A DNA stretch of 32,819 nucleotides from an uncultured Brachyspira sp. (lineage in GTDB: Bacteria > Spirochaetota > Brachyspiria > Brachyspirales > Brachyspiraceae). A program made the position numbers and the translations under genes. Below the pieces are notes generated by a model. That model did no database searches. It saw only the letters and a list, made by a program, of their open reading frames with translations, and was not told where the DNA came from. Positions within the stretch are counted from its first letter, which is position 1. Each line of letters opens with the position of its first letter. Shown here one piece after another: positions 8,381 through 15,326 of the stretch. The stretch covers positions 1 through 32,819 of the forward strand of contig NZ_CASEGO010000050.1 in the NCBI RefSeq assembly GCF_949287625.1, written 5' to 3'.

Positions 8381-8578
8381 TTTTTATTTCTTTAAAGTTT
8401 AAACAGAATTGTTAACGCCCACCCCAGTTTTATTTAAATTTATAGTGTATTTACCGCACGGAGAGTAAAGCTAAATATATAGATTCATTTGCAATTCAAA
8501 TTTTATTATTATTGTTAATTTTGTTCGGCGTGCGTTAAATAATTTTTAAATCTAATCAACACTTGGGCGGGTGCTAAC
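8381..8578. repeat. Second repeat family, copy 1, with imperfect terminal inverted repeats
   Basis: About 190 bases shared with copy 2 at 8726-8913. Its inner part begins GTTAACGCCCACCCCAG (8411) and ends CTTGGGCGGGTGCTAAC (to 8578); these are imperfect inverted repeats. Inside them CGCACG (about 8455) pairs with CGTGCG (about 8529), so the whole can fold into a long hairpin. It has no coding potential. It resembles a MITE-like element. Confidence 0.65.
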
Positions 8579-8639
8579 AAATTATAATTAAGCTATAAAT
8601 ATAATTAATTGTTGTAATTCAAAATAAAGCAATAAATTT

Positions 8640-8697
8640 TAAAGGGCGGGGTATGTAAATAAAGTTTTAAAGCTTAATTACATTTGCCCACCCTTTA
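8640..8697. repeat. GC-cluster hairpin between the two copies
   Basis: Arm TAAAGGGCGGGGTATGTAA (8640-8658) pairs with the segment at 8678-8697 (TTACATTTG, then CCCACCCTTTA) with few mismatches; the loop is 19 bases. Shares the GCCCACCC motif with the flanking copies. The block 8263-9025 holds no gene, only these repeats, the TPR promoter and the palindrome at 8944. Confidence 0.6.
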
Positions 8698-8725
8698 TCT
8701 TTATTAATGCAATTTTATATTATTA

Positions 8726-8913
8726 TTTTTCATTTCTTTGAAGTTTAAAAGAAATTGTTAACGCCCACCCAAGATTTTTTTAAATTTATAGAGTATTCAC
8801 CGCACGTTAAGTAAAGCTAGAAATGTAGATTCGTTTGTAATTCAATTTTGTTATATTGTTAATTTTGTTTACCGTGCGTTAAATAATTTTTAAATCTAAT
8901 CAACACTTGGGCA
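8726..8913. repeat. Second repeat family, copy 2
   Basis: Direct repeat of 8381-8571: shared blocks include TTGTTAACGCCCACCC, CCGCACG, GTGCGTTAAATAATTTTTA and CTAATCAACACTTGGGC. The right end (CTTGGGCAG) is less complete than in copy 1. Confidence 0.65.
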
Positions 8914-8943
8914 GATACTGAAATTTATAATTATGAGTTTTAA

Positions 8944-9010
8944 AGTGATAAACAATCAGCTGATAACTGACGAAGGAAGTCGTCAGCTATTTCTTAGAGA
9001 GTTTATCACT
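8944..9010. repeat. Nested palindromes after the AlkD-like gene
   Basis: Outer arms AGTGATAAAC (8944-8953) and GTTTATCACT (9001-9010) are perfectly complementary. Inside, CTGACGA (8967-8973) and TCGTCAG (8980-8986) flank a six-base loop, and TCAGCTGA (8956-8963) is a perfect palindrome. It begins 16 bases past the stop of the gene at 9026-9694. There is no T-run, so it is not a standard terminator. Confidence 0.6.
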
Positions 9011-9025
9011 AGCAGCAATAATAAA

Positions 9026-9694
9026 TTAAATATATTTGCTTGCTTCTTTTATGCTGAGATTAGCCATGTTATCTTTATGCCTTTCTATAAAATCTCTTAC
9101 CCAGTTTGGATTGGTTTTGCTGTAATCTCTTAATGCCCAGCCTATTGATTTGTTTATAAAAAACTCTTTATTGTTTAAATTGTTTATTATAATTTTCTCT
9201 AATAATTCTGTATTTGTCTTCTCTTTTCTTGAAAGCTGATGATCTATAGATATTCTTCTAAGCCAAATATTATCAGATAAGGACCATTCTAAAAGTATAT
9301 CATTAACTGTTTCATCTCTTAAAGCAATATCACCTATAATTCTATCTAAAAAATCTATAGTATCCCCCCATGATTTTGTGAGGGCATATTCTTTTAGTTT
9401 TGCTATATGTGTTTTATTTAAATATTTCTTTTTTAATATAAGATAATCTATTGCGGCATACTGAAATTCTCTGTATTTATTTTTATAGCATTTATCTGTA
9501 AAGTTAAAATCGATATATTCTTTTTCATCTTTTGGAATTGTCTTAAATACTTTTTTCTGAACTTCTTTTCTCTCTTTTGAATGAATACCCAAAAACTCAA
9601 AATTATTTTTCATGTATTTAGCCATTGAAACAGCTTCTTTATCATTTTTTAAAATCTCAAATTCTTTTGAGAGATTATTATATAAATCATTCAT
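9026..9694 (-). CDS. AlkD-family DNA glycosylase (HEAT-like repeats)
   Basis: 222 residues of helical repeats. It aligns by eye with Bacillus cereus AlkD: YMKNNFEFLGI, REFQYAAIDYL, TKSWGDTID, DNIWLRR and IGWALRDYSKTNP are all in order. AlkD removes N3- and N7-alkylated purines without base flipping. The catalytic Asp (D114 here), the Arg of WLRR and the Trp of IGWAL are kept, but the second Trp of the usual SWWD motif is Gly (G110), a residue that lines the DNA-binding cleft. The activity may therefore differ. It lies 17 bases after the AllD-like gene on the same strand and is probably co-transcribed with it. Confidence 0.85.
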   Translation of the reverse strand: MNDLYNNLSKEFEILKNDKEAVSMAKYMKNNFEFLGIHSKERKEVQKKVFKTIPKDEKEYIDFNFTDKCYKNKYREFQYAAIDYLILKKKYLNKTHIAKLKEYALTKSWGDTIDFLDRIIGDIALRDETVNDILLEWSLSDNIWLRRISIDHQLSRKEKTNTELLEKIIINNLNNKEFFINKSIGWALRDYSKTNPNWVRDFIERHKDNMANLSIKEASKYI

Positions 9695-9711
9695 TTAATA
9701 AAGCCTTAAAA

Positions 9712-10716
9712 TTACTTATCAAAAATATATTTATAAACATGATCTGACAAAGGTATTCCTTCTTTTAAATAATTTTTTGAACAAGCCTCTTTTCTCTCGC
9801 CCGGTATTGATATAGTTTCACCCTCTTTTAAGGCAGGCTCTTTTCTTATATCATCAATGAATGATTGAACAGTATTTAAATAAGTATCTAAATCATTATA
9901 AACAGCAGGATCAACAACTAGTATAAATGTAGAAAGATTTCTTTTTTTATCCATATCGCCATACATTTTTACAAGGTTATTGCAGTAAGCCTGACCTATT
10001 AAAAGCCCTGTAAAAGCTTCAACCATAGTCATTATTAAATACCCTTTAACTCCTCCAAAAGGCACAACATATTTTATTTCATTAGGGTCGGAACTAGGAT
10101 TGCCATTTTCATCAACGCCCCAATGCATAGGCACTGTTTCATTATTTTCTCTTGCTGTAAATATGCGTCCTAATGATACCTCGCTTGTTGCCATGTCGCC
10201 TAGTATAAAATCTTTTTTGGCAGGAAATCCGTAGCTTATCGGATTAGTTCCAAAGAATGATCTTTTTCCTCCAAAAGGTATAACGCAAGGATCAGTATTA
10301 ACCATTATAAGAGAGACTTTATTTTGATCTATTGCCATTTTATTGTAGTATCCTAAGGCTCCTGCATGGCTATTATTTTTTATTCCTATTAAAGCTATTC
10401 CCTGTTTTTCAACAGTTTCTAAAGCCCATTCTATAGCATACTGACTTGCGACATGTCCGAATCCTCCGTCAGCGTCCATCAAGGCAAATGCTGGTCTTTT
10501 TGTTTCTATATTAAATTTAGATTGTAAATTTATTCCTCCTTGTTTTATTCTATTTATATAATGTTCAACTCTCAATACTCCATGAGAATGTATGCCTCTA
10601 ATATCAGCATAAATAAGTACATCTGTTACAATGCCCGCCTGCTCGTTTGATACTCCTGCTGATTTGAACTTATTATATACAGCGTCCATTAACTCTTCTG
10701 CTTTGACTTTTATCAT
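9712..10716 (-). CDS. allD: Malate/L-lactate dehydrogenase-2 family oxidoreductase, ureidoglycolate dehydrogenase-like
   Basis: 334 residues from the start chosen here. Family marks: GIHSHGVLRVEHY with the catalytic His, NNSHAGALGYY, GTNPISYGFP, DMATS, VKGYLIMTMVEAFTGLLIG, and MYGDMDKKRNL near the end. The N-terminal motif and the MYxDM...RNL stretch resemble Escherichia coli AllD more than malate dehydrogenases, so NAD(P)-dependent oxidation of ureidoglycolate is the best guess. No other allantoin genes are nearby, so the substrate is open. A longer frame begins at 10752, but the promoter at 10758-10786 would start transcription at about that codon; the ATG at 10716 has AAAGG ten bases upstream and starts where homologues start. 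Confidence 0.78.
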   Translation of the reverse strand: MIKVKAEELMDAVYNKFKSAGVSNEQAGIVTDVLIYADIRGIHSHGVLRVEHYINRIKQGGINLQSKFNIETKRPAFALMDADGGFGHVASQYAIEWALETVEKQGIALIGIKNNSHAGALGYYNKMAIDQNKVSLIMVNTDPCVIPFGGKRSFFGTNPISYGFPAKKDFILGDMATSEVSLGRIFTARENNETVPMHWGVDENGNPSSDPNEIKYVVPFGGVKGYLIMTMVEAFTGLLIGQAYCNNLVKMYGDMDKKRNLSTFILVVDPAVYNDLDTYLNTVQSFIDDIRKEPALKEGETISIPGERKEACSKNYLKEGIPLSDHVYKYIFDK

Positions 10717-10757
10717 AATTGCAAAACCTTTATTATATTTTTTAATAAACATAATAA

Positions 10758-10786
10758 AGTTTACATAATTATAAATATAATGTCAA
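10758..10786 (-). promoter_or_regulatory. Promoter of the allD-like / alkD-like pair
   Basis: On the minus strand TTGACA (10786-10781), 17 bases, TAAACT (10763-10758). The predicted RNA start is near 10751, which leaves a leader of about 35 bases before the ATG at 10716. Confidence 0.7.
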
Positions 10787-10826
10787 TAACTATTGTTTGG
10801 TTTTTTATAATAGATTATTAATTTTT

Positions 10827-10836
10827 GGTATATACC
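10827..10836. repeat. Solo remnant of a repeat end
   Basis: GGTATATACC, followed by TAAACAATTATATTTTAC, resembles the junction seen between tandem repeat copies (AGTATATACCTAAACAAATATAGTTTGTC), but the flanking TTGACA boxes are lost. Confidence 0.4.
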
Positions 10837-10862
10837 TAAACAATTATATTTTACACATATTA

Positions 10863-10890
10863 TTGACATTATACTACTATATGGTATAGT
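10863..10890 (+). promoter_or_regulatory. Promoter of the 26-codon ORF, overlapped by an inverted repeat
   Basis: TTGACA (10863-10868), 16 bases, TATAGT (10885-10890). The inverted repeat TACTATA-TGG-TATAGTA (10875-10891) covers the -10 box, a usual place for a repressor site. The predicted leader is only about 25 bases and carries AAGGAG. Confidence 0.65.
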
Positions 10891-10921
10891 ACAATAAAAT
10901 ATATTTAAGGAGTTATTATAT

Positions 10922-11002
10922 ATGTGAGGAATTAGCTGCATAATCGGGCTGATTATATTTGCAATAGTTAGTTTAATAGAGAAAATTAAAGGAAAAAAAT
11001 AA
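10922..11002 (+). CDS. 26-codon membrane peptide with an in-frame UGA as codon 2
   Basis: ATG (10922) is preceded by a perfect AAGGAG seven bases... ending upstream and by a good promoter. Codon 2 is TGA, then 24 sense codons run to TAA at 11000: GISC, a hydrophobic stretch of about 13 residues (IIGLIIFAIVSLI), and a Lys-rich tail (EKIKGKK). No other start codon opens this frame. Possible readings: a Cys (TGT/TGC) or Trp (TGG) codon mutated to TGA, so a dead gene; a selenocysteine codon; or read-through. AATTAGC (10930-10936) pairs with GCTGATT (10948-10954) to make a stem just after the UGA, as a bacterial SECIS would, but the fit is loose. The shape resembles small type I toxin or stress membrane peptides. 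Confidence 0.4.
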
Positions 11003-11012
11003 TAAAAAATAC

Positions 11013-11426
11013 TTACTCTTTTGAATATTTTTCAATAAGTTTATCTATTAATTTTATTTTATCTTTATTTTTTATATGATAAAATTTGCCTATAGTAGCA
11101 GGAAAATAATCTTCTTCTTTAAGTTTGTATATTTTTACCCTTGCTGCTATTACCCAATCTGAAATATTTATTCTATCTATTTCATTTTTATTAAACTTAA
11201 TTTTAAATTTATCTAAAGAATCAGAATCACTTTCTGCCAAAGCAACAGCAACTGCTGTAAGTCCGTCTGCTATCATTATTTTTGTACCTTTTAAAAATTT
11301 CTTATCTTTCACTTTTTGAGCACCAGCTTTCACTTCAGCAAATACTATATTATGATTATAAAATATATCGAGAAGTTTTATCTCACCTTCTTTTCCTCTT
11401 CTGCTTCCAAACTTCACATACTGCAT
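11013..11426 (-). CDS. Uncharacterised protein, last gene of the RNA-repair cassette
   Basis: 137 residues; not recognised. It is mixed alpha/beta and rich in Lys (pI probably high), with no membrane segment or signal peptide. A strand with FAEVKAG follows LLDIFYNHN, giving a D-x10-E-x-K spacing that could recall PD-(D/E)xK nucleases, but this is weak and the rest of that fold is not evident. It lies 57 bases after the RNA ligase gene on the same strand with its own AGGAG before the ATG, so it is probably co-transcribed and may be an accessory of the repair enzymes. This is inference from position only. Confidence 0.6.
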   Translation of the reverse strand: MQYVKFGSRRGKEGEIKLLDIFYNHNIVFAEVKAGAQKVKDKKFLKGTKIMIADGLTAVAVALAESDSDSLDKFKIKFNKNEIDRINISDWVIAARVKIYKLKEEDYFPATIGKFYHIKNKDKIKLIDKLIEKYSKE

Positions 11427-11483
11427 TTTTTTTATTCTCCTAAAAATTATTAATTAATTCATTAAGTCAAACTAATTTATATT

Positions 11484-12773
11484 TTATTTAAGTTCATCTA
11501 AAACTTCATTATAACTTTTTAATACATCATCTATAGTAAGATTTCTCCATTCTTTTAATTTATTTTCTCTTTTATATTTATTAAATATTTTATTTCCTGT
11601 AAAAATAACATACTGATTAGGATAATGAATATTTAATGAATGAGTTAATCTATTTAAACGCATAGACTCTAATCTTAATGCCTTTTTAATAATATAAAAA
11701 GGACATTTTACTTTTACCATAAAGCCATTACTATCTTCAAATACAACTCCCTCATAGTCTATAGAAAAATTATCAATATATTTATAAAACATCTTATCTA
11801 TATAATTATTATATTCATCTTTTGAAATATTATCATCTGGTTTTTCAAATATTTCTATTCTCTCTTTTATATTAAATCGTGATGATATTTCTTTATCTGA
11901 TAACTCTTCATAAGATAATTTTCTGTAATTTTCTTCATTGTATATAATATCAAGCAAAACCAAAAAAGATTTATCATAAACAATAGGATGGGCGGAATCT
12001 TTTAAGTGTATGCATTCAAACACAAATGTGGTATTATTTTTTTTACAGTATTCTTTTATAAAATCCTTATTTTCCCTTGTTAATAATTCTTCTGCCCAAG
12101 ATGTCATTTTAGTATTGATAGAGCTTTTAGTTGCAAATATTAACTCATCTTTCGTCTTATCTAAAAATACCAGAAATAAATATCCGTTATATTTTTTGTA
12201 TACGCTTACTGGAAACTTTATATTTTTCTCTAAACTTTTTAATTTAGTTTCATTAACTTCATCATAATTAAAAAATTTATCATAGCTTCTGCCTGCTATT
12301 TCTTTGGTATCATTATATCTGTATAATCCCCTTGCTTTAATAGTCTGTTCATTCCATAATTTTTTATAAAATACTCTCTCTGAAAAATTAGTTGAATAAA
12401 CCGTATCAAAATATTTAAAGCGTACAAGATTATTATTTTCTTTTTCTGTATCAAATTCTGCCTCAAACAAATTATCTATATTTTTATCATTTTTATAATG
12501 CTCTATAGATAAATCATTCAAACTCAAAACTATCAAATCTTCTCCGTACTCAACAGAGTTTTCTATACAATAGGCATTATCATTTATTTTGCATAAATTA
12601 TCTTCTAATTCCTCTTGAAGTACATTTCTATGACCGAATATCTGAATGATATCATTATGATTCTCTTTAAATCTGTTTCCTACTTCTATATAAGATTTAT
12701 ACTTGTCTTCATCATAATTATATCCATAAGTTACAATTCCATTTAAAAGAGAAGCTGGTATATGCTCGTACAT
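11484..12773 (-). CDS. RNA ligase part (T4 Rnl1 type) of a split kinase-phosphatase-ligase
   Basis: 429 residues. Residues about 115-380 carry all T4 Rnl1 marks: ARG and KFFNYDE ahead of the nucleotide site, motif I KYNG with the adenylated lysine K194, motif IIIa FVFE (250-253), motif IV EGVVF (341-345) and motif V KVK (354-356). The family seals 3'-OH and 5'-phosphate RNA ends, typically in cut tRNA. Residues 1-90 are not ligase: IFGHRN and the end NAYCIENSVEYGEDLIVLSLND are the C-terminal half of a metallophosphatase. The frame is open upstream of the ATG and reads FINHSGIDK, another phosphatase motif. The SD before this ATG is poor. So the ORF is probably the second part of a ~709-residue protein joined at 12797-12803. 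Confidence 0.85.
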   Translation of the reverse strand: MYEHIPASLLNGIVTYGYNYDEDKYKSYIEVGNRFKENHNDIIQIFGHRNVLQEELEDNLCKINDNAYCIENSVEYGEDLIVLSLNDLSIEHYKNDKNIDNLFEAEFDTEKENNNLVRFKYFDTVYSTNFSERVFYKKLWNEQTIKARGLYRYNDTKEIAGRSYDKFFNYDEVNETKLKSLEKNIKFPVSVYKKYNGYLFLVFLDKTKDELIFATKSSINTKMTSWAEELLTRENKDFIKEYCKKNNTTFVFECIHLKDSAHPIVYDKSFLVLLDIIYNEENYRKLSYEELSDKEISSRFNIKERIEIFEKPDDNISKDEYNNYIDKMFYKYIDNFSIDYEGVVFEDSNGFMVKVKCPFYIIKKALRLESMRLNRLTHSLNIHYPNQYVIFTGNKIFNKYKRENKLKEWRNLTIDDVLKSYNEVLDELK

Positions 12774-12778
12774 TTTAT

Positions 12779-13609
12779 CTATACCTGAATGATTAATAAA
12801 AAATTTCTTTCCTTTGTAACTTTTATGTCATTAGCAAAGAAATTTAAACTCACGTCATGATTGCCCTCAGTAAAATAAACATTATCTGGTATGTCATTAA
12901 ATAAAAAATAGTCAAGAAGATCTTTTGATTTGCTTCCTCTGTCTGTTAAATCACCGGCAAATATATAAGCTGTTTTTTCATCTTTAAAATAATTCTCTCT
13001 TTCTAAAAACTTTTTAAATACATCATATTCGCCATGCAAATCTGGTATCACTTTTATATTATCATATTTTTCAAACTCTTTTTCATTCAAATAAAAACTG
13101 TCCCATTTCGAAGCCTCAAGTAATGCTGCTTCAGCACTATCATAATCTGAAGCCTTAAAAATATTGGCTCCAGATAATTTAAAATCTTTCATACGCATGA
13201 AAAAGTCTTTTATAATTTCTTCCGATATATTACTTCCTATATCCCTATTTCTTACATTATCAATGCATTCTTTAAGAGATACATTATCAAATAAAACAGC
13301 TGCTATTCTGTATCCGTATTTTTTGGCAAGCTCTGTAATGCTCTTTAAATTAAAAAGCCCAGTACTGTCTAATATAGTAAATAAACCTAAACGAAATCTA
13401 TTTTCTAATATGCTTAATATTAAATTATTCCAAATATAAGAATTATCTTTTTCAGAAATGCTAAGCCCATCATATCCGTCTGGAAAAATACCTGAATATA
13501 ATATTCTTAAATTATCAGAACTTACGCTATAATTATCAAGTTTCGCTTTTTTTATAGTATAAGTTTTGCCGCTTCCCTGAGCACCTACTGTTATAATTAA
13601 TACTTTCAA
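12779..13609 (-). CDS. Polynucleotide kinase and truncated metallophosphatase part of a split RNA-repair enzyme
   Basis: 276 residues. The kinase (about 1-165) has the P-loop GAQGSGKT (9-16), SSDNLR and DST. The calcineurin-like phosphatase begins at about 185 with DLHGEYD (190), GDLTDRG (219) and GNHD (249), then stops 24 residues after GNHD, far too early for the fold. Its remaining metal ligands, the His of INHSG and of GHRN, lie in the next ORF in the -1 frame. Together the two parts match the order kinase-phosphatase-ligase of bacterial Pnkp, with an Rnl1-type ligase. The kinase phosphorylates 5'-OH ends; the phosphatase clears 3'-phosphate or cyclic phosphate. Start is TTG at 13609 with GAGG six bases upstream, 22 bases after the Nudix gene. 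Confidence 0.85.
   Translation of the reverse strand: MKVLIITVGAQGSGKTYTIKKAKLDNYSVSSDNLRILYSGIFPDGYDGLSISEKDNSYIWNNLILSILENRFRLGLFTILDSTGLFNLKSITELAKKYGYRIAAVLFDNVSLKECIDNVRNRDIGSNISEEIIKDFFMRMKDFKLSGANIFKASDYDSAEAALLEASKWDSFYLNEKEFEKYDNIKVIPDLHGEYDVFKKFLERENYFKDEKTAYIFAGDLTDRGSKSKDLLDYFLFNDIPDNVYFTEGNHDVSLNFFANDIKVTKERNFLLIIQV
12797..12803 (-). other. U UUU UUA slippery heptamer joining the two RNA-repair ORFs
   Basis: In the kinase-phosphatase frame the codons are AAT TTT TTA, so the heptamer T TTT TTA is in the exact phase needed for -1 slippage. A -1 shift continues as ATT AAT CAT TCA GGT (INHSG) into the ligase ORF without a stop. Eleven bases on, GGTATA and TATACC could form a short six-bp stem. 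A seventh T in the tract would also restore the frame (NFFINHSG), so a one-base deletion or sequencing error is the alternative. Confidence 0.65.
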
Positions 13610-13631
13610 TTTAAACCTCTTTAACTTTTAA

Positions 13632-14132
13632 TTATTTGAGTTTATCATAAATATCATAAAAATATCTTATAGAAGATATAATTTTTTTGTTTTGGCACAT
13701 CTCAAAATATTTTTCTCTGTCAACTATCATAGCTTCACTTACTTCATTTTCCTGCAAAATTAATTCTTCCAATTTTACATCTCTTCTAAACATAAACGAA
13801 TCTATTATAGTTTTTGAACGCTCAAGGATAAAAGAAGTTAAAAATATACCTTCTTCTTTTTCAAATGATAAACCAATCTCTTCTTTAAGTTCTCTTACAG
13901 CTCCTTCAATGCTGCTTTCTCCTGCAAGTATAGAGCCTTCTGTACATTCCCATTTATTAGGACATATTTTTTTACTTTTATGCCTTTTTGTCATTATAAC
14001 TTCATCATTACTATTTACAACCCAAGCATGTATAACTATATGATATTCATTTCTTCTTAAAGGAAGTCCTCTCTGATGAATGCGTCCTGTTTTTTTCTTA
14101 TTTCTATTATAAACGTCCCAAATCTCAGGCAT
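13632..14132 (-). CDS. Nudix hydrolase, first gene of the RNA-repair cassette
   Basis: 166 residues. The Nudix box matches the consensus GX5EX7REUXEEXGU without exception: GSILAGE, then REL and EEIGL. The N-terminus (IWDVYNRNKKKTGRIHQRG) and WVVNSNDEVIMTKRHKSK resemble the Nudix group that includes isopentenyl-diphosphate isomerase relatives, but the specific substrate cannot be given. AGGAAA precedes the ATG. The kinase-phosphatase gene begins 22 bases later on the same strand, so co-transcription is likely. A role in handling nucleotide ends or adenylated intermediates would fit the neighbours but is inference. Confidence 0.85.
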   Translation of the reverse strand: MPEIWDVYNRNKKKTGRIHQRGLPLRRNEYHIVIHAWVVNSNDEVIMTKRHKSKKICPNKWECTEGSILAGESSIEGAVRELKEEIGLSFEKEEGIFLTSFILERSKTIIDSFMFRRDVKLEELILQENEVSEAMIVDREKYFEMCQNKKIISSIRYFYDIYDKLK

Positions 14133-14170
14133 AGTGTTTCCTATAAATGATTTAAAAATTCTTGATAATA

Positions 14171-14212
14171 AAAAAGCCTCCTTAAAAAGACTTATTTTTT
14201 AAGAAGGCTTTC
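14171..14212 (-). terminator. Terminator of the dppA-like gene
   Basis: On the minus strand AAAGCCTTCTTAAAAA pairs across a short loop with TTTTTAAGGAGGCTTT and is followed by a T-rich run. It separates the dppA-like gene from the Nudix operon. Confidence 0.88.
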
Positions 14213-14242
14213 ATAAGTTATCGGACTATTATATTATAAAAT

Positions 14243-15049
14243 TTATAATATAAATTTCAAGGCTCTTAATATCTCATAATAGTCATTATTTTCAAAAACT
14301 ACAGTAGTATCATTAATTTTTTTAGCATTAGGATAGAATGATACTTTATGAGCATATCCATGTTCTTTATAGCAAACTTCAAGTTTAAAATGATTAGGCA
14401 GTTTTAATAATTTACCCTTAAAATCTTGACTTAATGCCTCTTTAGTTTTCTCCTTAATCATCTTTACCATTAAATTTGGAGAATAATTAATAGTAGAATA
14501 ACCTATACCCTCTTTTACAGGAAGCGTTATCAAATTAGGGTGATTAGGATTCATCTTCATAGCATCTTCGCATAATCCTTTATCACCAGACAAAAATACC
14601 GTAGGCACTTTTCTATAGGCTGCTGCATAACTAAAAAACATAAACTCGCTTGCAAGAACTTCATTAAGTTTAACATATACATTTCTGGTATTCATAGTAT
14701 GAGAAAGCGGATTATTGCCGATTGAAGCAGCATTATGATACCCTATAAACATAGCAGCATCAAAGCTCTCATCAATACCTTCTACCATAGAATAGGGATC
14801 TCCGCTCCATCTTCTATGTATCTTTACGCATTCTGGTAAGGCTGTTTGATCTATATTCATAGCAGAGTCATGTGCATCTTTCACAAATATTTCTTTAGCA
14901 CCAGCCTCAATAGCACCTTCACATGCTGCATTAACCTCTTTAGTCATTTGCAGGGTATGCTCTTTATAAGTTAAACTTCCTGCATCAGTATCAGGCCATT
15001 GTGTAGTTGTAGTAATTCCCTCAATATCTGCACTAATAAAAACTTTCAT
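14243..15049 (-). CDS. dppA: M55-family D-aminopeptidase (DppA-like)
   Basis: 268 residues, the usual length. Zinc ligands are visible in the expected places: D8 and E10 in SADIEG, H60 in VKDAHDS, H105 in IGYHNA and a Glu in the segment LNEVLASEF. DppA from Bacillus subtilis is a cytoplasmic decamer that cuts D-amino acids from short peptides such as D-Ala-D-Ala, so a role in recycling wall peptides is likely. There is no signal peptide. AGGA precedes the ATG. It is a single-gene unit with promoter at 15092-15119. Confidence 0.87.
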   Translation of the reverse strand: MKVFISADIEGITTTTQWPDTDAGSLTYKEHTLQMTKEVNAACEGAIEAGAKEIFVKDAHDSAMNIDQTALPECVKIHRRWSGDPYSMVEGIDESFDAAMFIGYHNAASIGNNPLSHTMNTRNVYVKLNEVLASEFMFFSYAAAYRKVPTVFLSGDKGLCEDAMKMNPNHPNLITLPVKEGIGYSTINYSPNLMVKMIKEKTKEALSQDFKGKLLKLPNHFKLEVCYKEHGYAHKVSFYPNAKKINDTTVVFENNDYYEILRALKFIL

Positions 15050-15091
15050 ATAATTCCTCGAACATTTAAAAATTTATTTTAATGATTAAAA

Positions 15092-15119
15092 ACTATATTA
15101 TATTTCTGATTTTATTCAA
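15092..15119 (-). promoter_or_regulatory. Promoter of the dppA-like gene
   Basis: On the minus strand TTGAAT (15119-15114), 16 bases, TATAGT (15097-15092); leader about 36 bases. Confidence 0.6.
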
Positions 15120-15326
15120 TATGTTAATTATTGATTTTTCTTTTTTTGTGGTATTTTTCAATAAACATATACTAATATAAAATGTTTCATTTTTATTTTT
15201 ATAATATAAAATAAGTTATTAGTGTTTAGGATATAATTATGAATGAGAAAGAAAAACAATTAATTATTTGAAATAATGAAAATATATTATAGAATATTAT
15301 AACATTACAATTTAGGTTAGTTGATT

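Noticed and set aside
8933..9133. 66-residue plus-strand ORF
   Set aside because: Begins in the nested palindromes and continues antisense to the AlkD-like gene.
10717..10752. Twelve extra N-terminal codons on the AllD-like protein
   Set aside because: The promoter at 10758-10786 would start RNA at or after the first ATG; the inner ATG has an SD and fits the family start.
15240..15272. ATG with ten codons and TGA before the ATPase gene, as a second UGA case
   Set aside because: It overlaps a TATAAT-like box, has no SD, and the frame after the TGA stops within seven codons.
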